Assembly: GCA_036426205.1 (NCBI GenBank)
Contig: CM071579.1
Span: 14,206,915 to 14,270,914, forward strand
Direction of reading: 5' to 3'
Source: Ascaphus truei
Taxonomy: Eukaryota; Chordata; Amphibia; Anura; Ascaphidae
Length of the DNA stretch: 64,000 bases
Of the stretch, positions 31,881-42,381 are shown in pieces (position 1 is the first letter of the stretch; each line of letters begins with the position of its first letter). A model generated the notes under the pieces. It did no database searches and was not told the DNA's origin. It saw only the letters and a program-made list of their open reading frames with translations. A program made the position numbers and the translations under genes.

Positions 31881-32508
31881 ACATTGTATTGCAACAAATT
31901 GATTGCAAGACATGGTTTATTCTCACCTCTACAGTATACACTCATGCCTGAGCAGTTCCTCACCTCCAGCAAGACAATGTCCCGGACATGCTATGTAAAG
32001 TGAGAAGCACATGGGGGGAGTAATGTGCATTGGGAGAAGCAGACCCACCCTGGGTAGTCCTGGGGAGAGAGTGAGAGGATGTCACGGTGGCCGGTGCATT
32101 AACATTCCTCCATGCAGCCACACTGATGCTCCCAGGAATACAGGGCCGGGAATGCTTGGAGGGGAGAGGGTGACTGTGACTGCTTATGGGGCAGGACAGG
32201 GACTGTTCACATGTAATTGCAGTGAGACAAAACTTTATGCACACATGCATTGATGGTATAACTCGCACGCCCTTGTGCTTACATGGAGTGGACGATTCCT
32301 TGTATTAGACATTGTCCACGCTACAGTAGGCATCCGCGCGGTTCCCCTTGATTATATAGCGCACACGCACACAGATACATTAGGACATTTGTGTCACATT
32401 GAAAAATACATGTGCAGATTCTCCCCGCAATTTTAGCCCAATATGGGGAAAGCAGAACAGCCCTAGTGTGACTTGTTTCACAGGGGGGTGGGCCCTGTTC
32501 ACTGGCAG
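31881..32508 (-). repeat. Large inverted duplication, right arm (flank part)
   Basis: Reverse complement of 24709-25318. Similarity stops near CACTGGCAGTACTGG; on the left arm it stops near CACTGCCAGGTGAACAG. Beyond this point the two sides are unrelated. Confidence 0.9.
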
Positions 32509-33326
32509 TACTGGACTGACATTCCCTCATTGACTAATGCTTGTGGCGATGTATATTGAAACCCGCACCGCGTGCCCATTCTTCTGAGTCGCACGGTGAA
32601 GTAACATATTTATATATATATATATATATTTTATTTATTTATTTATTTTTAATTTATTTTTTTTAATGTATTTCTTTAAATCTTTGTAACTATCCTTATA
32701 TTTGGCACGGATCTCTTAGGAGCCGAGGTTAACGCCGTCTAAACCTGGTGGATTTAATTGGCGCAAAGAGTTAAAAAAAAAAAACATCAACAGATATAAG
32801 AGCAACTTTTGGTCCATCTTATTATAATATTGGGCTGACTGTCCTCCCATTACCCCATCCCCCAAAATGCTCTTGGGGCAAGAGGAACAAAATTGAGGAA
32901 AGAGGATACATTAACGCTGAGTAAACAATGATGCCATTTGCATTTGCAATGCTCATGCTGGCAACAATTAATACATTCCCCCTGTTATGTAAAATACACA
33001 TATTGAGACTAGGACAGAGTTATAGATGTACAGAACCAGCAGACCCATTTAAAGACAGCTCCTACATTCCGTTGTCCAGTTTGAGCTTGTTCACTGGGTC
33101 TACATTAAATTGGCAAACCACAGCCATGTAACTCTCTCAATGTGGTCATTCGTTGTATTGAAATCAAGTTGTTCTAACCTCAGAGGGCCCTGTAAATCAA
33201 TAGAAAGAAAGCTTTGTAAACATTCTCTTTTGAGCTGTAATATGCGCCTTTAATGATCTTTTATAAATGTTATGCTCAATATAAGAACGGTTTATGCCAC
33301 CTCAGAACTGACACCATTTTTGATGT
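32509..33326. other. No gene; AT-rich patch
   Basis: Contains a (TA)n and TTTATTTATT low-complexity patch at about 32608-32670. Otherwise unique, without a supported gene. Confidence 0.55.
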
Positions 33327-33329
33327 TAA

Positions 33330-33727
33330 GGCTGCGTCCATAGAGGGGGGAGCAGTGCTGAACCGCGCTGACGCTGAGGCTCGCCTGCTGATGCCTGTGC
33401 GATTTCATGCACGTGCAGACGAGCCAGCGTGCGCGATCGGGAGGCGGGGGGAGGCGGGGCAGTAATGTCGGTGGGCCAATGGCCCGCGACGCACTGACGT
33501 CAACGTCACGGCGCCGTGACGTTGACACTGCTGTGCTGTGATTGGAGGTTTTCAGCCGACAGCGCGCTGAAACACAGCTTTGGCTGTTGGCTGAAAAACC
33601 CAACTCCTCAGCACGCCTGCGGACGCTCGCGTGAGCCCCCTCTAAAGACATCCTCATTGAGGATGCCGGGGCTCAGCGCGGAGCGTCCGCACGGCTGAGC
33701 GCTGCCTGTCCTTCCATGGACGCAGCC
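33330..33727. mobile_element. Harbinger-like MITE, family C
   Basis: 398 bp with strong terminal repeats GGCTGCGTCCATAGAG and CATGGACGCAGCC and a perfect TAA duplication (33327-33329 and 33728-33730). The CpG-rich centre has an internal palindrome around GTCAACGTCACGGCGCCGTG. It is the reference copy for family C in this window. Confidence 0.88.
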
Positions 33728-34034
33728 TAAGAAAAGTCTGTGTAACTGACAGACTGGGAGTTTGTCCCATTACAATATGTGCATAACTTCGCTGCTGCTT
33801 TGGCACTCCCTAAATCACCGTCGGATACATACAGAACGGGGCACACCACAGGTCTCTGCTCCTGTGTCTCTCTCTGATTTGAAACAGATTTTATGGTTAA
33901 GCAAATATCATACTGTAAAATCTCACAACCCCGGCCCCAGACTTAGGGATCTGCGGCCCATTTGTGCTGTCACATGAGAACTTCTCATTTACAAAATAAA
34001 AATACTGCATTAGTGAGCACATTCACACGTCTCA

Positions 34035-34165
34035 AGACAGGTTCACAACCCTGCCTTTCCCCATTATCTCTTTGTATACAATGCTTCCATTGCAGCCAGG
34101 GATTCTGGGTAATGACATGCAAACGAGCACTCAATGTGTGTCTGTCACTTTTTGCTTCTGGTCCA
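34035..34165 (+). repeat. Unclassified interspersed repeat
   Basis: Second copy of the family at 26243-26375: CAACCCTGCCTTTCCCCATT, GGGATTCTGGGTAATGACAT and CACTTTTTGCTTC. Confidence 0.7.
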
Positions 34166-34448
34166 TTTTAACATAAAAGAGATTTATCTTTCAAACGTCC
34201 CGAGAGATTTAATGGCTGACATGTCTTACTCCTGTCAAAGGGCCCCAGACACTGTCAGCTGTATACTGTAACTGCTCCTATGCAATTCCTATGCACAGGG
34301 CATCGAGGATTAATATGTATTAGACGCGTGTGACTGTCTGATAATAAACTCAGATCCCCAGGCTGCTTTGCTGCTGCTGCTGCTCATGTTTGTGAGCAAG
34401 TGATAGATTGATGTGTTTACAATATTCTGCAGGGGGGGTTATTTAAAG

Positions 34449-34586
34449 CAGGGGTTGCCAACGCCAGTCCTCGATGGCCACCAATCAATGACTGAGCCAC
34501 TGATTGAGCCACGTGTGCTGAAGCAGGGATATCCCTAATACCTGGCCTGGTGGTGGCCCTTGAGGACTGGAGTTGGCCATCCGTAG
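34449..34586. mobile_element. hAT-type palindromic element, family A
   Basis: CAGGGGTTGCCAACGCCAGT ... GGACTGGAGTTGGCCATCC. The left-arm GGTCAGG...GATATCC segment is deleted, leaving an asymmetric copy. Confidence 0.85.
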
Positions 34587-34662
34587 TGTAAAGGCTCAGT
34601 GACAGGTGAAGTTTTGTGTTATATTAACATCCATTTAGACATTGCTGAACCAAACACAGGCA

Positions 34663-34663
<1 letters not shown>

Positions 34664-34708
<45 letters not shown>

Positions 34709-34721
34709 TGTCTGTGTGCGT

Positions 34722-34787
<66 letters not shown>

Positions 34788-34813
34788 GTGGTGTGTGGTG
34801 TTGTGTTGTGTGG

Positions 34814-34855
<42 letters not shown>

Positions 34856-34860
34856 AGTAG
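34664..34860 (+). repeat. Compound (GT)n/(TA)n microsatellite
   Basis: About 165 bases of GT with interruptions (GGTGTCTGTGTGCGTCC), running into TATATATATATATATATGTA. Alternating purine-pyrimidine DNA of this length can adopt Z-form; that is inference. Confidence 0.97.
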
Positions 34861-35555
34861 CACCAATTTAGGTATATTGAATAAAGGTTACTAGTGTAAA
34901 AAATAATTAAAGTGATAATAAACACCTTAAATGCTACCTCATACAGTGATAAGTTGTTTGTATAAATAAATCAGTGATTCCTACCAAGCAATTGAATAGA
35001 ATATGATAAATATATGAAGACACTAAGTACCACTCTAATAATATATATGACAAGCAACAACAAACAAAGAATAACCAGTCCAGTGAGATGCCCAATAGAT
35101 GGTAACGAGCTGGTGCTAAACGCTGCAGGCTGTCACCGGGGTCCAGGCTGATTTCAAGAGGATGAACCACATCCAATGAATTTACCTACCAAGGGAGAAA
35201 GAAGAAAGCGCACGCCCCATAGCATAAAAAAGTATAACATTTAATAGATGGGGGAGGGAAACAACTTCCCTCACAACGGTGGGATTTAAAACAGCATTTG
35301 TGAAAATAATAATATCACCGGCAGCAGTTCTGCTCCGAAATATCAGTCCATATACATATATTTATGATTATATATAGTTATATATACACTATATATATAT
35401 ATAGATGTATATAATATCTTGTGAAGCTGCTGCCAATCCAACCTAAGTGGAACGATTACATGCCAAAGCCTAAAATGTCACATTAAAATGCTGAATGTGC
35501 CTTCGGTTTCTTATCCTGGTCACAGGTCTCTTTGCTAAATCATTACATAGGCGTC
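34861..35555. other. AT-rich sequence, probable unclassified repeat
   Basis: Contains phrases such as AAAAAAGTATAACATTTAAT and a TA-rich patch at 35341-35415. The composition suggests a retroelement tail, but I cannot define ends. No gene supported. Confidence 0.4.
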
Positions 35556-35628
35556 TCTCTCTCTGTCTTTCTCTCTCTTTCTCTCTCTCTTTCTCTCTTT
35601 TTTTCTCACTCTTTCTCTCTCTCTTTTT
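35556..35628 (+). repeat. (CT)n microsatellite
   Basis: CTCTCTCTCTGTCTTTCTCT and similar units. Confidence 0.93.
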
Positions 35629-36209
35629 AAGGAATTTTTGTTAATTTAAAAAACATTTTACCTAGGGCCATCAAAACAATTGCAACTTTCTAACAACTTC
35701 TTAAAAGGAACTTATCTTATTTCCCACTTTCTCTCAACTTCCCCTGCAACCAGATTCCCCGCTTACAATCACAGTATATCATATTTTGTTTCTGTATCTC
35801 TGTCATACCCGATGAGGGGTTGGAAAGCTACTTGTTGATCCAATCAAAGGTATCATCCCCCCTCCTCTCCCTCCTTTGTTGTTTCGTGGAAGAACTACAA
35901 GAGCATAAAATCTGCCTTTTCGAACCACGTTTTTTTTTATTGAAAGCTGCTGGATTTATGGTCGTTTAGATCCAAGTTCAACTTTTCTTTGCTCAGAGTT
36001 TGGAAAACCTCTTTTGCTGCAAAAAATCCCACTGATTTAATATGTATATCTTTCCCCCCTTCCCTTTCGGGATCAACACACAGGCGGCTGGGATCACGTT
36101 AAAGTGGGATCCAATCGCTGAGTTACATCAGTGTCGCAGGATGTCTTTGCTAATTAACTGGGCTCAGGTATTACTTTGGAAATCAGCCCTGCGTCTCCCC
36201 CCAGAAACC
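35629..36209. other. No feature recognised
   Basis: Unique sequence; no supported gene. 36010-36180 is non-repetitive and contains TTTGCTAATTAACTGGG, a homeodomain-type core, but that alone does not establish a regulatory element. Confidence 0.4.
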
Positions 36210-36212
36210 TTA

Positions 36213-36590
36213 GGCCTGGGACATAGTACAGCAGTCCGTGCTGAGCCGCGCTGAGCAGATGCACTTACCCCCTGCATCTGTCATCAGCGCGGCTTTAGTA
36301 GCTGCTTCCGCATGCGTGCGGAGGCTGAGAAATTCTGAGGAGACAGGCAAATGTAAAAGTTGCCGCTCAGGGAAGCGGAGGAGCGGTCACGTGACCGCTC
36401 ACATCCAATGGGAGCGAGGGACTAGCCCCGCCTCCCGCCACTCCTCCGTTCCGCCTTCGCCCCGCCTCTGCCCTGCCCACAAAGCGCGCTCACTGCCTCA
36501 CCTGCCAGGACACAAAAAAGCTCCAGTATGAGCAGGCGAGGCAGAGCAGGAGCGCGGATCAGCGCGGCCCGAGGCACCATGCCCGAGGCC
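36213..36590. mobile_element. Harbinger-like MITE, family C
   Basis: 378 bp, GGCCTGGGACATAGTAC ... CACCATGCCCGAGGCC, with perfect TTA flanks (36210-36212 and 36591-36593). It contains the perfect palindrome GAGCGGTCACGTGACCGCTC near 36381-36400 and the phrase CATCCAATGGGAGCGAGG. Confidence 0.8.
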
Positions 36591-36897
36591 TTATACGAGC
36601 AGCGGGAGAAGCAGAGGGGCTCTCGGGCTGTGCTGTGTTCTTGTGCATCGGGGAATGTCAGACACAAACACAAAGCATTGCAGGTTTGTTATACACCTTG
36701 TATGTTCCGGGACAGTTTAGGTCTGTCTTGTTCTTGAAGTTTATCCTATAACTATCCTGGGATTTACAGTCCTGCTTTCCTAAACTGTTCGGGCACGGCT
36801 ACAAATCCTAGTACGCCAAGGGGTGGGAGTTAATAAACGGGGCTAAACCGTCCTGAAAATGTTTAAGTTGACAGGTCAGTGTGAAAGCAGAAGCTGC

Positions 36898-37653
36898 CAT
36901 TTGGCCGTTTTGCCGCGATCACATCAACACCGGCATTTGGCCGACAAGAGACCCTTCACTGCAGCCGCTCCGCCGCTGGACACTCACCTGCCGGCCGTTT
37001 CGCCAATAAGGTAAATTAATTGAAGGGGTTTTAGCGGTTAGGGTAAGGGGTTAGGTTTTCATGGCAGGGGATTAGAGCAAGAGGTTAATGTTTTTAGGGA
37101 AGAGGATTAGGGTTAAGGGTTGGGTTTTTAGGGTAGGGCAGGGGTGCGCAAACGTGCCCCCCTGCATGCTGTTCCCCCCTGCTCTCACCCCCCCGCTTAC
37201 TTTGGCTCCGGCGTTAAAAATGACGCGCAGGGTCATGTGACATAACGTTGCTATGGCAACGTGACATCACATGACCCATGACGCCATGGCGATGCATGGC
37301 TGGAAGCCAAGGTAAGGGAGTTACAGAGGCCTCGCCCGGTCCCCCGGCATTTAATTTAAATGCTTTGGGGGAGAGCACGGGACCTCTATAACCACCGCGT
37401 GTCCCCCCCCTGGAAAATCTTGCACCCCCCAGTTTGCGCACCCCTGGGGTAGGGGATTAGGGTAATAGGTCATGGTTTTAAGGGTAGGTGGTAGCATTAG
37501 GTTTAGGGTTTAAGATTAGAGTTTTTTAGGGTAAGGGGTAAGGTTAAAGGCTTATCTTGGTGGCAAAGTGTCCAGCGGACAGATGTCCCGGCGGCGAGTG
37601 GTGGCTAAACGCCAATAGCGATTTGTTCGCGTCAAAACGGCTCTGACCAAATG
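36898..37653. mobile_element. Foldback MITE with telomere-like interior
   Basis: The outer ends CATTTGGCCGTTTTGCCGCG and CGCGTCAAAACGG...CCAAATG are inverted repeats. The interior (37018-37138 and 37447-37545) is made of imperfect GGTTAGGG, GGATTAGGG, TTTTTAGGG and GTAGGGG words on the plus strand. A hAT element was inserted later at 37139. No coding capacity. Confidence 0.65.
37139..37446. mobile_element. hAT-type non-autonomous element, family B
   Basis: 308 bp, CAGGGGTGCGCAAACG ... GTTTGCGCACCCCTG, with a perfect 8-bp target duplication GGGTAGGG (37131-37138 and 37447-37454) taken from the telomere-like DNA. It has the CpG-rich core and GTTACAGAGGCCTCGCC as in other family-B copies. Confidence 0.93.
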
Positions 37654-38439
37654 TCATTGGACCAAAATCATCGAGGTTTGCTTCGGGACTGCAGCCCACA
37701 AACTAATCCGTGACGCTGATCGCGGGGTTCTGCCAACGTCTTCAGAATTGCTGTGCGGTTTTCTCGTTTCGTCTGTTGTGCCAATTTTTTGTCATAGTTT
37801 ACATTGCTCGGGAATGCAGGAAAATAGACTCTGGTGCGACATTTCTTACCCGACGGGAACGTGTCCTGACCCCGGCGTTTCTTCCCGGTGGGAACGTGCA
37901 TATGGATTTTGATGCTTGGCAAATTGTATTGCGAAGTTTGCCGTTTTCACAATCAGAGTTCACAGATTTGTGTATTTGTGTAAATTGTGTATTTGTGTAT
38001 TTGTTAGACAATGTTTACTGCAATCTCCTCGCTGTAAAACCCTGTACTGGAATTAAATCCTGCGACTTTCAGAACCATTCTTTGGTTTTGCACCTGGGAA
38101 ACGTTGAGAAACAGGCCACTGATGGTGTTGCAGCTTCTGTTTGCCTGAGGGAGAGTTAATCACAGTAACTTCATGGGTGAGTATTTTGTATACCACGGGG
38201 TCCATTGAGCTGAAAATAGGGGTGTTTGGCCAGGGGGATCCCCCAATTCCCACCCTGCATCAGTAACTGCTCTGTAACAGATTGTGGCAGCAATAAAGGG
38301 GAAGTTATAAAGCTGACAAGGAAAGCTGCAGCAGACAAATACATTGAATGATCATAGGAAATACCATTTAATATTCATATTCCTGGTAGATATAGATGTA
38401 TATCAAATTCACAACGTGAAAAGCAGTAACTTGGTAGGA
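37654..38439. other. No feature recognised
   Basis: Unique DNA. A 149-codon open frame at 37710-38159 has low-complexity Cys/Val/Phe content and no domain. Confidence 0.45.
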
Positions 38440-38700
38440 CTGCCCATCATCATCACGCCTTGTGGGCGGTCCTACGTCGCCATTTTTTGGCGCGAAAACG
38501 GGGCATTTGAATGTATATAAGGAAGTATTACTAATACAGTGTATACTCCTTGATAAAGTGTTTTTGTATCACGAAACGCGTAGGAGGGTTAGTGCCGCCA
38601 CTTCTTTAGATGGATTAATAAAGAATTATTTTTAATATCAATTGTTTGGGACCCACTTTTGGCTGTTGCGCCAGAATCACCTTGTTCTTCAAATTAGCCC
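38440..38700 (+). mobile_element. Retroelement-tail-like repeat with hammerhead-like motif
   Basis: Contains the motif at 38546-38586, followed by GATGGATTAATAAAGAATTA and a conserved-looking GGGACCCAC tail. The layout (hairpin, CGAAACGCGT, A/T-rich ATTAA segment) matches 49825-49958 on the other strand. I infer a Penelope-like element or derivative because such elements are known to carry hammerhead ribozymes; no reverse transcriptase is present here. Confidence 0.5.
38546..38586 (+). ncRNA. Hammerhead-ribozyme-like motif (degenerate)
   Basis: CTCCT (helix I), TTGATAA (core, against CTGATGA), A, GTG...CAC (short helix II), GAAA, CGCG (self-complementary, short helix III), TA (cleavage position), AGGAG (helix I partner). 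The C3/G8 core pair reads T/A, which keeps complementarity. One extra A before helix II departs from the consensus. Activity is unproven. Confidence 0.45.
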
Positions 38701-39780
38701 CATAGATTGCAAGCTCCACAAACTCGTGGTTCTCACCCTCTTTAATTCTGGCGTCTGCATTATGGTTTAGCACAGAACGGTCTTTTTATCAGAGTCTTCC
38801 AACTGCAAAACTAGAGCAAAACCCGGGGCAAAATAATGGCACCCGCATTAACGCAGGAAAAAAAAAGGCCTATTGCTTTTAATGGGATTCTTTTTCTGCG
38901 ATAAATCTGATGCTGTTTCTTCCCCATTTCAGCAGCCAGGAAAACGTTTAGAAATGGAGCCAAGAAACGAGATTGTGAGGCTTAATAAACACTGATAATA
39001 AAACCTGCACAAGATGCAGCCCGTGGTAATCCTTCCTGCCTCCTGTGCACATTATGCTGAGTAGTTAAACCAGCATTTGACACACTGCTAAACGGTAAGG
39101 CGTGGGTCACTGTTTACAGAATGGAGGAATGCTGGATAGGAAACCGGCCCATTGTTCTTCACGCCATCCTGGTACCTGGCTTCGGAAATGGCTTGTCCGC
39201 GCTGCATGGTCAGCTCTTTGAGATAACCTTTGGCTTTGACCCTTTCCGTTGTCACCCCTGTTGCAGCTGCAGGGTCCTGTGACATATTGCACAGCCAAAA
39301 GGGACTCGTTATATGCGTTTATTTCAAGGAAAAACAAGAAAAGTATTTTAAGCATGAAAGCAAAAGTAAGGCATTTCTGGGCAAAGAAACGCTAGTGGAG
39401 AAGTGGAAAATGTTCTGCAAAAATTGGGTTTTTTTTGCAAACATTTTTACATAAATTTGCAAGTTTTGCCTAAAAATATTGCTATTGTATTTCAATAGGA
39501 TCTGTGCGGAAAACCACTATTCAAGCCAATGGGGTTTATCTGTAATTGTCCATTCGGAAATTTGCTTCTAACATTCAATGGGTAATCTGACCATTTATAT
39601 ACTGCCATTTTTTCAAGATGCTGGCGAAATATTGGCAAAATTGCAGAAATGTCGATCAATTTCGAGCAGTAAAACGTCGTTAAAAATGTTCCTGAAAATT
39701 ATTTACGGAAAATGGGTAAACACGTTTTGTGACGCAGAATGTGACATTTGCAGATCTCAGGAGGATCTTATTTAAATCTG
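38701..39780. other. No feature recognised
   Basis: AT-rich unique DNA; open frames are under 85 codons and lack motifs. Confidence 0.45.
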
Positions 39781-39786
39781 TGTGTG

Positions 39787-39843
<57 letters not shown>
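39781..39843. repeat. (GT)n/(TA)n microsatellite
   Basis: GTGTGTGTGTACA followed by about 22 TA units. Confidence 0.95.
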
Positions 39844-39851
39844 TATATACA

Positions 39852-40080
39852 CAGCTCAACCCTCTTGTAACGCTGAGCTTGGGGTCCAAAGAATCGCATC
39901 GCGTTATAAGCGGATCACGTTAGAAATAATGTACAATTGAATGCATTGTACAATAAAGTATTTAAGATATGAATTATCGTGTTATAACGTATTAATCAAT
40001 ACAAAAATTGGGAGCCACGCTTGCAACGCGTTATAAGCGGATTTGCGTTGTACGGATCGCGTTATAACAGGGTTGAGCTG
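39852..40080. mobile_element. Palindromic MITE (CAGCTCAACC ends)
   Basis: 229 bp with terminal repeats CAGCTCAACCCTCTTGTAAC and GTTATAACAGGGTTGAGCTG. Sub-terminal GCGTTATAAGCGGATCACG and GCGTTATAAGCGGATTTGCG modules recur in both arms. The superfamily is uncertain; the AT-rich flanks hide the target duplication. It sits between two TA microsatellites. Confidence 0.82.
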
Positions 40081-40148
40081 TATGTGTATATATATATATT
40101 TATATATATACATATATATATGTATATATATGTAAATATATATATGTA
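40081..40148. repeat. (TA)n microsatellite
   Basis: Interrupted TATATATA, TATATACA and TATGTATA units. Confidence 0.93.
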
Positions 40149-40159
40149 CGTACTGTGTT

Positions 40160-42197
40160 TAAGAAAAATTGACCTCTTTTTTCCCCCATCATATTTTTTA
40201 TATTTCTCGCTCAATCCTCATGAAAATGTGCACCGTTGTAGGTCGGTAATGTAGATAACGACTATATATAAAAAGCACAATGTAGACAATCAACTGATGT
40301 TAACTAAATTGATGTCACTGTACAGGCGACAAGTCTCAGATACGCTGCTGGAAGTTCTTGTTCATTAAATGAGAAATAGGTCTACACGTCTTCAGACACT
40401 TCAATCGTAAGTCTGTCTTATGATGGTATACACTGGTGCTATAGAAATGCCCGTCTTACCAGCGATTTGCCTCTGTGTGCTGTGCGTCTGCGGCTCATCT
40501 TCTTGGACAAACGCTACGTGGATGACACATGAAATTGCCCGTTGCATCAATTTTATAAATGCGTTTTTTCAGTCCTCCTTGCGCCCATCCTTTATCAGGA
40601 AACATTTTATGGAAGCATTTTGGACCCTAATTCTTGCTCTGTCTCAAGCACTTTATAACGCGCTTACCTTCTTCGCTAAACACCATGTTGTAACTATGCA
40701 CTTGAGGTCATCACGACGTCACCAATTCCAAAGAATATTAGATTATCAAAGAATTGTTAAATGTAATAATGTAATGTGGCAGACCTCGAATTGCTCACAT
40801 TTTCATGAAAACAGCGTGCTTTTTCAGCAAGATATGACGAAAAATATAAGCGCTATCACGCTGTAGCGAATACGCCCCATTTTGTCTTTTATGAAGCTGG
40901 TGATGTTATTTGCACCAGTTTTGCAGTCGGGAGACTACTGAAGAAATCGCTGGTACATCATCTCGATACAAAGCAATTCTGTGGCCGGTTTATACTAATG
41001 TCATTATCTGTGAAGCGCAGGTGGCAAGTTGAGGACATGCGCGTTTGCCAAAGTTCCGGGCACAGGTGCTTGTGTAAATTGATTGGCATACCTGGAGGCC
41101 TGGGCTCAAGTCCCACCTGGGCCGTGTAATATTTCCCCTTATCTGTGAGTATGCGTACCATTAATATGCTGCACACTTGTTGATCGACAGGTTTGTTTTT
41201 CGTTCAGATGAAACGAGGCTCTCGGGGGGCTTCCTTTAGGCGCTGTAGGAAATATCCATCCTCACAGATGAAATGTTCCACAGACATCAAAGTGGAGTCA
41301 GAGGTTTCTTAGGGTAGCTCTGTCGCCGTAATAAATGCGGCATCAAAGTCTGACTTGTGGCAATGAGGGTATGATTTAAGAAAAATGAAATGAATCTTCC
41401 CTTCAGCATCGCACTGTATATTTGGCCAGCTGCCTTGTAAAGGAAACCCTCGTGCCAGCATTATAGAGAAATACTTTACCTTTTAGGGACAGGACTTGTG
41501 GTAGCATTCTAATGGTAAGAAAATAACCCAAAGTTCTCCCTGAAGTTCCACGATGAAGGATGAATGTTTTTTTAAATGTACACAAATGTTCCCCCGGCTT
41601 TACGTTGCAGAGCGAGTGTTTATGCACCAATGAAACGGATTACAAGATTGTTAAGGTTTCATTTTTCAACATTATTTCTAGTACATAATTCACTGACCAT
41701 TGAATAATTCTGGCATAGTAGCTTTGTTCCAAATGAGCGTGCAGTGTAATGCTAATTACCAGAGATACTGACGGGGGGATAAAGAGATTTCCTCTATATG
41801 GCAACTAGCTGGTGTTAAGGGATTTGTTCCCAAAGCCGTGCTGCACTTTTGTTTCAATGGGTTTAGCATGTGCCATGCAACGAGCACGGCTTTGTCACTC
41901 ACTGCTACGCGTTGGACGGGGGTGTCCCATTGCACACGTCTGCATCTCCCTATCATGTGACAGATTTACGTTCTGCACGGCTGTTCTCAGACATGTGAGG
42001 ATATCATTAGCACAGCTGAGCTGCTATAGTGCCCACACACCTGCTCCCCCCACATTGCAGCGGTGCAGCACACGCATGCACATGCATCCCCTGTAGTGAG
42101 TCCTGCATGTGGATAGGTTGCCTTCTCCCAGCCAGTCTTTGGTGAATGTAGACTTGTGACTTGTCATGGTACGCACATTTTAATGGTATATCTTTGT
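40160..42197. other. Mostly unique DNA
   Basis: No supported gene. Near 41080-41125 GGGCTCAAGTCCCACCTGGG resembles a tRNA T-arm (B box), so a decayed tRNA-derived SINE may lie at about 41050-41150. The 148-codon frame at 40420-40866 has no recognised domain. Confidence 0.45.
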
Positions 42198-42381
42198 CAG
42201 AGCTGGCCAACTTCAGTCCTCAAGGGCCACCAACAGGTCGGATTTTAAGGATATCCTTGCTTCAGCACAGGTGGCGGCTCAATCAGTGGCTCAGTCTGAT
42301 TGAGCCACCTCTGCTGAAGCAGGGATATCCTTAAAACTTCACCTGTGGGTGGCCCTTGAGGACAGGAGTTGGCCATCCCTG
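42198..42381. mobile_element. hAT-type palindromic element, family A
   Basis: CAGAGCTGGCCAACTTCAGT ... GGAGTTGGCCATCCCTG. It has long complementary arms with GATATCCTTGCTTCAGCAC and CTGAAGCAGGGATATCC, and the central GGCTCAATCAGTGGCTCAGT. One of the most complete copies. Confidence 0.9.

Noticed and set aside
37018..37545. True telomere or ancient chromosome fusion point
   Set aside because: The TTAGGG-like words are degenerate and confined between inverted ends, so a mobile-element interior is simpler.
41050..41150. Complete SINE
   Set aside because: Only a B-box-like GGCTCAAGTCC is convincing; the head and tail do not match the other families.
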